A stretch of 64,000 bases of DNA. Source: Drosophila persimilis. Its lineage: Eukaryota > Arthropoda > Insecta > Diptera > Drosophilidae. The stretch is taken from positions 7,006,001 through 7,070,000 of the forward strand of contig NW_020825288.1 of assembly GCF_003286085.1 (NCBI RefSeq), in the 5' to 3' direction. Position numbers and translations under genes: made by a program. The notes under the pieces were generated by a model that worked only from the letters and a program-made list of their open reading frames with translations, was not told where the DNA came from and did no database searches. Shown one piece after another: positions 10,716 through 21,241 of this stretch (position 1 is the first letter of the stretch; each line of letters starts with the position of its first letter).

Positions 10716-13700
10716 TCCCCCATTTGATATTTTAGCGTGTGACGAATTTTCAAATTATTTGTTGTGGCTGGGGTTGGCTGTAAATTTTCCGAACTTTTCG
10801 TGCGCCGTGTGGGGATGGGGTGGGGGTCTTGCATACTAAGCCGAGCCAAGCTAAGCAGCGGCTAAGCTGGGCTGGCAAAAAGAACAATGTTTTGGCCTTC
10901 TCTCCAACATCGAAACGGCCAAACGACCAAACGACAAATTTATGATAATTTCGAGCGAAAAAATGCCGCTGATGGAGCCGTCGTTTTGTGGAGACCATAG
11001 AATGACATTAGTGCATCGTCCATTATTGCCACAGAACATGCTCTTTTGTTGTTTCGGTTGAAACATTTTCATGGCCCATGGCAGCGAAGCAGCCGCGCCG
11101 CGCCACGCCCCCACCTCATCCTCCAGCCCGGACGGACACGGCGGCCAGGGCCTTTTGTCGGAAAGTTATGACCGCCGGCAAATTGTAAATTATATTTAAT
11201 TAAGGCTACATTTCGAACTCCAGGCCCCACCAACTTCTAGTCATTCGTTTTTTTTTTGTTTTTTTTTTGCAACAACAAAAGGGAAACATTCAATTGCATT
11301 TTTAATTAGGCGACTGTCGCGACATCGACATCTTTATGCTGATGGCTGGCCAATATCATTTGGCTTTTTGGAATATTCATACGACACACCTAAAGAAGAG
11401 ATCCCTCCCGGTACCTCCCGACAGGAACAAGGACAAGTCCTCCGCTGACATGCGAAATGTTCTATGCATATATGCATTTGGGTTGCAGGAATCCTTCATT
11501 AGTGAAAGTTCCTGCGGCCACAGGGTCCTTCTTCGGCCCCACTTGGGGCCATAAATCTTTGAGCTGGCTTTTCTCTCTTGCAACCAAAAAGAGCCTGCTC
11601 GCTCATTAACCTGATTGCTTGTCAAAAGCCACCATATAACTCACAGATGTATCTATGTGTTTGTCCGGTTGGCTCTCATAAATTTTTGGCTATCGTTGAC
11701 ACGACAAAAAAACTTGCAAACCAACCAAGTTCTGAGCCAGAGGCCAGAGGAGGCCAACTTTTCCATGACAGCAACAGGCAAGAGGCTGTTGGCCAGCTAC
11801 CATTGGCCATTGGCCAATGGCCAGTGCAGATGGAGGATACAGCCACACAATCGACAAACAAAAAAGTGGTTTTCTATATATTTTTCTAAAATCAAAATGT
11901 CCAGTTTTTGCTCATCAACGCCGCTGCCTGCTGCTACCTTGCCTTCTGCTTGGTCTTTGGCCAAAGTTGTCGCCAGGTTTTTGCCGTGCCCGACTCGGCA
12001 ATGTCATTAACTTGGCCAACGCCGACTGCTCCATGTGCGCTGACATGGCAACATGATGCGCGATTTGAGCTTTAATGTTCATTCACTTGTGGCTTTTTCT
12101 GCTGTTTTGCTGCTTCTAATTTTGCCAACAAACAAAAAAAAAAAGTGCGTGTACAATTATAAAATGCATTTCATTGCTGGCAAGATACGGGCCTGGCCCA
12201 TCCCCAGATGCCATGACTTTGATTTCGTGTCGCCAAATTGTTGAGTTACCGAGAGGAAGAGGTTCATTAAATAAGTATTTCAGCGCTGATTTTGCCACAC
12301 ATTTTTTTGATTGCACTCGTACCTCGCCTTGACTGCGGATCGATCCAAAACAAGTTGTTGCCGCCTGCAAAAAAAAGTTGACCAGCAGCTGGATCCCTCA
12401 ACGGCACAGTGATTACCTTTGGGTTGCCAAGATTTGTGGTTTAGGGAACCGAGCCCAGGCCTTCGTTTCGAAACGAAAATATTCCAAGGCAACTTCCAGC
12501 GAATAACTCAAGTGATTGACACTCAGAAAATGTCAGCGAATTTGATGGGCTTTTATGATTAGCCGCTTAAGGCCTTAGACAAAAACAGTATTTGCATTTT
12601 TTGTTGCCGACTGTACGAGGTCTGTACGGGGTCTGTGCGGGGTCTGTACGGGGTCTGTGCGGGGTCTGTACGGGGTCTGTAAGGGGTGTATGGATGGCCA
12701 ATGGATAATTAGAATTCATAGACATGTGTCGTGGTCGCACAGTGAAATGTGGCTTAAAGGTTCATTGACGCCTTTCAGAACAGGAATCAAAACGAAATGC
12801 GCCAAAAATAGCTAAAATACAACTCAAAAACCAGTTACAAAAAGCAAAAAAAAAGACACGAAGGCAGAAGAACCGAAGCCGAAGAGAAAGACAAAAGACG
12901 GACGAACAGCAGCAGGTAAATTTTCATAATTTTTGCATTTTTATAGAACATACAAAAAACAATAACAACAAAAACTATTAAAAGGGGTATAGAGGGAAGA
13001 GTTACCCTGTTCTGCAAAAAAAAAGGAAGGCATCTATAGGAAAAAACTTTGAGAGGTAATAAAGAATGGAGGAAGTGGTGTAAATCCTTGTATTTTTAGA
13101 CAGAAAAAGCTTGATTTGGTTGGAAATTCTTCTGCCTTTCTGTATATATTTTTGTGGTTATATTCCCTCAAGGCTGTGGAGGTCTTTGATGAGTCCCTAG
13201 CTGGGCTGAAGATACCATTTTTTGTTGCTGGATCTAGGCTTACAAATCGAAAGGTGTTCAAGTTTAGTTCCCTTGGATTCGTATGTAAGATCTCTGCAGA
13301 ATAGCACTGTATAACCAGTAATTGAAAACGATCTACAAGTGTCCTTGATTGCTAGAAATTTCGAAGATTCGTTTAGATGAAGAGACACCAGCTGATCTCT
13401 TTAGATACTCTGAAGTAGCTATGATAATAATCCTTATTTGTACTCCTGTTCCATTACCTTCCTTTGTCCCGATTGCCTTTCTGTGAGGCCCTTCTTCTCC
13501 AGATCTTCTTCCACATCCAAAGACCTTTTCAAATGCCCTTTGATAACCCTGCTTTATACAAAGCTCACTTCTTGACTCCCCAATCAGCAGTGGGATACCA
13601 TCCTCTCCTTTTGCCGGTGTCTGTGTGGTCTGGGCTAATTATCTACCTGCGGGATTAGCCATCGAAAGTGCCTTAGAAGCTGGCTGGCACACATTCCACT

Positions 13701-15159
13701 CGTTTCCATTCGATTTCATTGATGGCATCGCGCGGCACTGGCTCTGGCTTGTTCATTCATGCCGGCTCCCGGCTCCAGGCCTTGGGTGCCGTGCCGTGCC
13801 GTGCCGTGCCGTGCGCGAGTCTATCCTGGTCCGACCCGGTCTGTGCATTTGGCCACTTCAGTTGCTCGGGCCACACCTTCCCCAACGCCACGCTAATCAC
13901 GAGCAGTCGTTGAAGCGCCGCCAGCAACAGCAGCAACAGGAGGAGACCGCGAAGCAGAAGCTGCCACAGCGCGTGGATAAATCAAAATGCAGTCGCAAGA
14001 CGTGAGCAGAGCCGCCTTCTTTGCCCAAACTTCACTCTCCTTCAGAGTCCCGCCCCACTCTGCCTCGCTCCACAGTCCACAGACCAGGAGGCCTGCCTGG
14101 AGACTGTCTGCATAATCCACGGCCCAAAGAAAGTGCCGCACATGGGACTTGCAAGCTGTTTGGCTCAATGGATCGGCTTGGCCTGGCTCTGGCTCTGGCT
14201 CTGGCTGATCCCCAGCCTCGTGGCCAAGACAAATGCAGACGCTGGCTCTTTAGTCGTATCTTTCACTTTGATTGTGGGTCCGCAAACGGTCCGACGACGG
14301 AGGCTCCCTCCTCTGGCTTGGTGTTGTCGTCGTGTTGGCCTTGTCTTATTGCCGGTGTTGTGTGTACAACACTTGGCTACTGTTGGGTTTACATATGTCC
14401 GACGACGAGTGCGAGTAACTCAATCAGCAGGAGCCTTAGTCTTAGTTTTGGGTCAGCCGAGGAGTTATGAACTCGGGCCCCCGTTCTGGTATGCCGTGTA
14501 TGCGGTAAAAGCAACAAAAAAACAACAACTAGATGCTCTGACCATAGTTGTGTGCAAGTTCTAATGAAAACCTAATTACAAAATCAGCCAATACTCTCAA
14601 GACCCGCACATAATTAAGGCGCACACTTGACTAGACTTTGGCTCTGGCTCTGGCTGTGGCTCTGGCTTTGGCCCATGTCTGTTCCCGCATTTAAAAGCCA
14701 CATTAATGACGGCGACGCTGCTTCGACCACTTTGGTAAAATAGGAAATTGTTCGCTGCTTTCGTTGGCAGCCAGATTCTGTTCTACCGAGTATTCCATCT
14801 GCTTTTTTCGTTCACCAGAGCCCAGAGAAGGCAGATCGAAGACGGCGACACATCCACACACACAGACAAACGGAGCTGTGCTCTGCGTTTTCAGCGCATT
14901 TTTAGTTAATTTACCAGGAAAAACATTTGAAATTCTTAAAAAAGTAGCAACAAGTAGTTGGCTGGTCGGTCGGACGGTTGGTCAGACGGTTGGCTGTTGG
15001 CTGCTGGCTTCTGGCTAGAAAAAAGTCACATCGCATCGCTGTCTACACAACGCCTTAACATACACTCATCGAGGGTAGAGCTACTGCACTTTAGGAGGTT
15101 TTTTGCATCACCTGTGCATGACTATAGATCTTTTTGGTGACTGTCGCACTCGAGGCACA
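10716..15159. other. Noncoding region between two tandem arrays
   Basis: Contains the 11-bp array (12610-12690), GTGCC repeats near 13788-13813 and CTCTGG runs at about 14180-14210 and 14640-14670. Several open frames here are low-complexity and have no recognisable domain. No gene called. Confidence 0.55.
12610..12690. repeat. 11-bp minisatellite with a 22-bp alternating period
   Basis: Seven units of TCTGTACGGGG type run from about 12610. Units with TAC and TGC alternate, so the true repeat is a 22-bp dimer. The G-runs also give some G-quadruplex potential. Confidence 0.8.
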
Positions 15160-15950
15160 TAGAAGACTTCTTTAAACGACCATTTGAAAGCTTCATAAGG
15201 GAATATCTTTTGGTTGATCTTTTCTATAGTCGGAAGCTCTTTGAAGCTCATAGAGTACTCTTATGATCCTTCTTTAACCCACCATTTGACAGCTTCATAA
15301 GTGAACATATTTTGGATAATCTTTTCCATAGTCGGAAGCTCTTTGAAGCCTATAGTGTACTCTTATGATCCTTCTTTAGCCGACCTTTTGACAGCTTCAT
15401 AAGGGAACATCTTTTGGATGATCTTTTCCATAAACTGTAACATTTAGAAGCTCTTTAAGTACTTGTATTATCCTTCTTTAACCCACCATTTCAGTGCTTC
15501 ATAAGTGCACATCTTTTGGATGATCTTTTCCATAATCTGTAGCACTTTGAAGTGAACATCTTTTGGATGATCTTTTCTATAAACTGTAACATTTAGAAGC
15601 CCTTAAAGTACTTGTATTATCCTTCTTTAACCCACCATTTCAGTGCTTCATAAGTGAACATCTTTTGGATGATCTATTCCATAATCTGTATCACTTTGAA
15701 GTGAACATCTTTTGGATGATCTTTTCCATAATCTGTAGCCCTTTGAAGCCCTTAAAGTACTCTTATTATCCTTCTTTAACCCACCATTTCAGTGCTTTAT
15801 AAGTGAACATCTTTTAGATGATCTTTTCCATTATCTTTTGTACTCTGAAGTAAACATCTTTTGGATGATCTTTTCCTTAATCTGTAACATTTTGAAGCCC
15901 TTTAAATACTCTTATTATCCTTCTTTAACCCACCATTTCAGTGCTTCCTT
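15160..15950. repeat. Higher-order tandem array, 102-bp then 149-bp units
   Basis: The anchor CCTTCTTTA (first copy slightly diverged) occurs at 15167, 15268, 15370, 15472, 15621, 15770 and 15919. The spacings are 101, 102, 102, 149, 149 and 149. The longer units arise because a 47-bp segment (GTGAACATCTTTTGGATGAT onward) is duplicated inside each unit. The array is AT-rich and noncoding. Confidence 0.88.
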
Positions 15951-16228
15951 CGGCTACTATCTGCCATCTACCTATCAAGCCGCAGTCCTCTTGGGAAAGA
16001 GTATCCCCTGGTCTATCTCCTGCCATCTCTTTTGTTTAGTTTGTTCTAAAGCTGTTGAGTTTTCTTCTCTCTCTCTATCTTTGTTTTTTGTAGTTTGTCG
16101 CCACCGCCGTTGTAGCATAGACTAAAAATCGCATTCGATCATTTATGGGATTTTATTTGGCGCGTCAGTGAATGTTGCTAAGCAATTTATTTATGACATT
16201 TTTTGCTAGCCGACTGGCCTGGCTTGGA

Positions 16229-16291
16229 TGGGGATGGGTTGGGGTTGGAGCTGGGGCTGGGGTTGGGGCTCGGGCTGGGGCTGGGGCTGGA
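16229..16291 (+). repeat. GGGGCTGGGGTT-type G-rich tract
   Basis: A run of GGGG/GGGCT/GGGTT blocks with strong G-strand bias and several overlapping G-quadruplex options. All frames stay open through it, giving false Gly/Trp or Pro/Ser ORFs. Confidence 0.75.
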
Positions 16292-17392
16292 TTGGTTTGG
16301 TTTGGCCGCCGCCGCCTCAGCGGTGGATTCGTGCAGAAATTTCTGCAACGCATCGAAATAGTTGCAAGGCAAAGTCTCTGGCTGCTGCTGTTGCAAGTTC
16401 CATATTCATCAGATGCGACACTCTTCATTCTTGGTGTTGTGTTGTGTCGTTGTCGTTGTCGTTGGTTGGCTTTGCTTTGCCTTTGCCTTGTCTTGTAGTT
16501 TTTCGTTGGCTGTTTTTCTATCGAAAACCAAACTGGATTTCGTCTTAAATGATGCGCTGCCATTGCCATTGCCATTGCCATTGCATTTTAATTAAGTGCA
16601 TTTTAATGAGGCACCATAATGATCATCATCGACTTTTAAATGGCCTGCCAATGGCTGGGAAGTATCCCAGGAAGCCGCACATTCATTCCATTTCAGTTCT
16701 CAGATCTCTACTCTGGGTTTAAGCTTCTTTCAGCTAATTATTGGGACTATTTTGATTGGTCTCTATGAAAAAATATGCTGAAATTGTTGGTTTTTGAGTC
16801 CATTGAGGGCTAGGATGGCAGCCTGTATCGATTTGCCAGATCGAAGGAGGTTTATTTAGGGCCTTGAGCCCTTTGGTTACTCGGAGACCTCATTTAATCT
16901 AAGCCTATGACGACTTTGGAGCCCCAAATGTGAGTGAATCTGTTGAACCTTCAGGCCAAAAGGGGCAAAAAGTTGTTCCATTTTGTTCAAATTGCGTAAT
17001 TTACATTAGTTTGCTGCATTTCCAGACAAATTAAGAGCTCCCCAGCCCCTCCCCCCCTCGTCACTGTCGAGTGCAACCAGCCAAAGTGCGTATCTGTGAG
17101 ATACGCATGCAAATCCTGCTGTTGCCTGCAGGACTACCCTCCACTGCTGCTGTGGTTTTTCAATTTCTCTCTCAATTTTTTTTATTTTTTTTCCAGCCTT
17201 TTTGTACGCAAATAATTGTGAATTTTTTCCCTCGCCGTATTTTTGTTGGCAGTGGGCTTATTGTTTGGTCTTTTTTCTATGCACACACATATATATATAT
17301 TTTATTTTTAATTAAAAGCGGAAGTTGAGGGCGGGGGCAGGGATGATACATCCATCTGATGGCTGGGATTGGTTGAGTTTAGGTTCGGTTTA

Positions 17393-17419
17393 GGGTTTGG
17401 GTTTGGGTTTGGGTTCGGG
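17393..17419 (+). repeat. (GGGTTT)n run with G-quadruplex potential
   Basis: Five GGG triplets at 6-bp intervals (17393, 17399, 17405, 17411, 17417) separated by TTT or TTC. The spacing meets the usual G4 pattern. It resembles telomeric repeats of other phyla, but flies lack simple telomeric repeats, so it is internal simple sequence. Confidence 0.75.
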
Positions 17420-18557
17420 TTTGGTTTGGTGACTCGTCAAGTGCGTGGGTGCGTGGGCTGCGTGGGCTGCGTGGCACTGCCGGGCACTTTGGCCATTCCA
17501 TTTCCATTTCCATTCCTATGGGCTGTTGTGTAGTGTTTTGCTAACAATGCGAATTTCAGGGCATTGTTGCTGCCTCCAGTCCTTACACACACACACACAG
17601 GCATGCATGTATAGACAGACGCATCAAATCATCAGCGGCGATTTCAGACAGTCATCAGATGAAATGTCAAATGCGCTCCCAGTCGTTCCTGCCACACAGC
17701 CAAGTGGGCAAACAGAGGCGCAGCCACTGGTAATGTTAGATGCCACAGCTCCTGGTTGCTGTTGATAGATGACACTGCCACTGCCACTGCCACTGCTTAG
17801 GAGAGCTCAAACTAAACCAAACTCAACAACAATAAAAACATGGCAACAATCCACAAACTGAAGAGTTTTTCAAATAACGAAAAAAAAAACGAGAAGAAGA
17901 AGAAAAAAAAAACAACCAACGCCAGTGAGTGGGTGAGTGAGAGCGGAAAAAAGGGGGAAAAATCGAGAAAATTAAAACAAAACAAACAGCAAACGCATCA
18001 TCCAGTGGATCCACATCATCATCATCCTCAGCCCTGCTCTGTCCTGCCCTGCCCTGCCCTGCCCTGTTCTTGTCCTGTTCCTGTTCCACGCATGAGGAGA
18101 TTTCGGTTTAGCTTTTGATTGACGAACTTGGCTCGTTGTTTGTCCCTTTCCCTGTCCCTGTCTCCTCCCTTGCCTGCCAGCCACTGACGCTTTTCACTCA
18201 AACCCATCAACGTCAGCGACGCATTCAAATCGTTTTGATGGACTCACCCACCCATCTCCCACCCATATCGTACTCACGCAGGGAATCATAGCACAAGAAC
18301 AAAACAAGGCACAAAAACGAAAAAAGGCTAGAATGATGCGATTTCAAATACCGACTAAAAGATACCCAGGATTACAGAAGAGTTTCGATAAAAATTGCTA
18401 AAGAATTATGCGAGGATCAAGGGGTAAGAGAGCCCAGGCAGGCAGCTCTTGATAATGATTGATAAATCACAAGTTTTGAATGGACTTTCCACCAAAAAAA
18501 AATATAGGTTGAGGGCCTGGATGAGTAGATCTCTTCCTCTTACTTGTAATGTGCTAA

Positions 18558-18887
18558 ATTCGCCCCAAATCTTTTTTAAAAATAAAAAGAAAGGCGCACC
18601 TTTGCGACTTGGCGGACTTTTACGGTTTTAGTTTCTACTCCACATCCACAAAGCGTATAACCACAAATATTGATGAATTCAAAAGAGAATTGTACAAACT
18701 TACACAGGATTTTTTAAAACGTGTCGATAAAGCATCTATACCTAAAGATATGGCCGCCCAAAGTAAAAGTTTATGCCTTCGAACATGCCCTTATACAGGG
18801 TACAACAAAAAAATGGGGGAAAAATGCTATGAGAGTATGAGCCTGGCACAATATTTGTATTTTACGCAATTTTTACTGACTGACTGA
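18558..18887 (+). CDS. Unrecognised open frame, possible exon or domesticated fragment
   Basis: An open stretch of 109 codons with no ATG near its beginning (after a TAA at 18555-18557; the first plausible start is TTG at 18609). Unlike its low-complexity neighbours, it has normal amino-acid composition: lysine-rich DEFKRELYKLTQDFLKRV and a cysteine-bearing LCLRTCPYTGYNKKMGEKC near the C-terminus. Codon use is AT-rich, unlike the QSOX genes, which suggests a transposon- or virus-derived fragment or a chance ORF. I do not recognise the family. No splice sites stand out. Confidence 0.22.
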   Translation: MRPKSFLKIKRKAHLCDLADFYGFSFYSTSTKRITTNIDEFKRELYKLTQDFLKRVDKASIPKDMAAQSKSLCLRTCPYTGYNKKMGEKCYESMSLAQYLYFTQFLLTD

Positions 18888-20389
18888 CAGGAGTGGAAGG
18901 GGGGGAGTGGAGTGGGGGGGGGGGGTCCGTTACCGTTACTGGCTGTCGGCTGTCGACTGATTTGCAAACCGATTTGCTACTTTGTTCATGTCAGTCCGTG
19001 CATTAGAGGCTGGGTTGGGGATGTGGTAGGGGTGGGGTGGGGCACTAAGCCCCCCCACACATGTTTGCCCAGCCATTCATTGTCTTTCGGTTTTTTTTTT
19101 GCTGATTGAAAGTTTTTGCGACAATTGTTGTGGCGTCATTAGGAAATGTGGTCCAGAGTCTAATTAAACAAAATGCCTATGCAATATACAGATGCACTCC
19201 CTGGAGGACTCTGTTTCATGTATTCATAATCCACTCTTAATTTGCATTTATATGCCAGGCTGTGGCATTACGTATACGCACCGTTTGCCCATTATTCAGT
19301 CTATTCACAGCTTCCTCGCGGCTCGCGGCTCGCCTTTCCCTTTGGGGCATTATTCGCTTAGTTATTTCCACTGCAACGCCTTTTCACAGTTAATTTGCGA
19401 TAAAATATGCCAGTATGCCGTCACGGTTGCATACCCTTTCCCAGAGGGCACCACGATTTCCCTTCTGAAGGAACGGCTCTCTGTGCCCTCCTTATCTTCT
19501 TGTGGCAATTAAATTAGCCAGCAGTAAAGTTGCCTCGTCTCGGCTGTGGCAAGGATTCTGTGTGGCAGAGAGACGCAGAGGCCCTGGCTAAACTGTTGCC
19601 AAAAAGTTTTAAGCTGCATTTTACAGGGCTGCTTTCACACCCGAACAAAGTTTTCGAGTGGCGCTTGTCTTGTGTTTTGATCTTCTCATGGCCATAATCT
19701 GTGATGGCTGCCAGCCAGCTTTGGCACCCACAAAAAGTTTTGCATATTTTGGCCATGTTTCGGGCAGACTATTACCCCCAAAACTTGTTGCTAAGGCCAA
19801 CATGTTGCAGCTGTCTGTGGCTGTGTGCACTTGTTGCACACACACACACAGGCAGTGTTTTGACTGCCAGATGCCACAGCTCGTTATTTGGCTCATGTCC
19901 TTGTGGCCGGTTTGGGTCAACATCAGGCCAGGCAGCCCGGCAGACAGGCTCTGTGAGTGCTTGTGTTTCGGCATTTGAATGTGGTGTAGTGGGATAATTG
20001 AAAACACATTGGGGTCGTTTAGGGACACTTGTCGGGTGTCATTTACATCTAATTAGTTAGAGAGACCATTCAGGAGCGCATCCACACCAGGAGACCTACC
20101 TCCACTGCCGGGGATTGAGGGGAAACCGAGGCAGGCCAAGTGCAGGTCATCCAGCATGTGGTTCATGATGGTGCCATAAATATCATCATACCATCACTAT
20201 GGTGTGTGGACACAAATGCACTCTTAGCTGGACGTTGCATATCGTTTATTTAGTGCATCTCAATCCCATATTTATTTGGGATATTTACGAGATCTCAACC
20301 ACTTATTTATTTGGGTATTCCCAGCACCTAATGGCTTGATGTTTACTTAGGTCTAGCCTTTCGATTTGTACAGCTGGGCAGCGGTACTC
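18888..20389. other. Noncoding region
   Basis: A G9-type run near 18916-18926, a CATTACGTATACGC motif (19266-19279), a Su(Hw)-like GGTTGCATACCC (19425-19436) and a (CA)n near 19840. No gene. Confidence 0.55.
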
Positions 20390-20770
20390 GAAGAGTTTAG
20401 AGGTACATTAGTTTACTGGTGTGTAACACCTAGAAGGAAGCGTTTCCGAACCCATAAACTATATATATTCGTGGTCAGCATTAATAACCGAGTCGATATA
20501 GTCAAGTCTGTTTGTTCCTCTTGAAGATTTTAGGATTAACACCCAGAAGGAAGCGTTTGCGAACCCATAAAGCATATATTCGTGATCAGCATCAGTAACT
20601 GAGTCGATATAGTCAAGTCTGCTTGTCCCTCTTGAAGAGTTTAGGGGTACATTAGTTTTCTGGTGTGTAACACCTAAAAGGAAGCGTTTCCGAACCCGTA
20701 AAGTATACATATTCGTGTTTAGCATCACTAACCGAGTCGATATAGTCAGGTCTGTCTGACCCTCTAAATC
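20390..20770. repeat. Three tandem copies of a dispersed-repeat-like unit
   Basis: GGAAGCGTTT starts at 20436, 20549 and 20680. Each copy carries ATATTCGTG, GCATCA and GAGTCGATATAGTCA. From knowledge of fly genomes, the order of a cell-wide ATATATTC, GATCAGCATCA and GAGTCGAT blocks is familiar from dispersed repeats. The middle copy has lost about 18 bp. Confidence 0.75.
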
Positions 20771-21162
20771 TCAGAGACTATGAGAGAAGGTCAAACCAGA
20801 TTTTGTAATGCCTGTAACAAGTCTATCAGAACCGGTTATAACAGTAGAGCCTCGGCCCTTGCCGCGGCTCACAAGATTCCCTCCCTCTTTTGTTGAAATA
20901 TCAAAAATTAGTTTCTAAAAGGTCTCGCCAGATATCGATGGGTAATCTGATACCCACACGTTGATATTCAGATTCGAAAGGACGTCATGCAAATCCATTG
21001 AAGTCTCTTCAATTACTCTTCCCATCACCGTTCGTCTTTTCAGTTATTTGTTTTGTTCCACTCAATCTCAATCCGCAGCGTGTAAGACAGACAAAGAGAA
21101 AGACCCCGAGAGGGAGGAGGGGGGTAGAGAGGTAAGCAACCGAAGCGAGACAAAACCGAATC

Positions 21163-21179
21163 GCGGCTATAATAGCCGC
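21163..21179 (+). promoter_or_regulatory. TATA box inside a perfect palindrome, QSOX gene promoter
   Basis: GCGGCTATAATAGCCGC has two perfect 8-bp arms around one central A, and holds a TATAATAG core. An Inr-like CCAGTA lies about 34 bp downstream (A at 21202), only 40 bp before the ATG. That spacing fits a TATA-type fly promoter with a very short leader. A TTCAGTT Inr-like or splice-acceptor-like site at 21039-21045 is an alternative. Confidence 0.5.
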
Positions 21180-21241
21180 ATCGCCCCGGGCGGGGTAAAC
21201 CAGTAGCAATAGCCAAGTGGACTCGCGCACATCGTCTGGAA

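Larger units (their letters stand above)
15951..18557. other. Noncoding region with G-rich tracts
   Basis: Holds the G-rich tracts at 16229 and 17393, a perfect hairpin GCGTATCT/AGATACGC (17088-17106), CCTGCCCTGCC runs near 18040-18065, and no supported gene. Confidence 0.55.

Noticed and set aside
17393..17419. Telomere or chromosome end
   Set aside because: Only five units, inside unique flanking DNA, and flies use retrotransposon telomeres.
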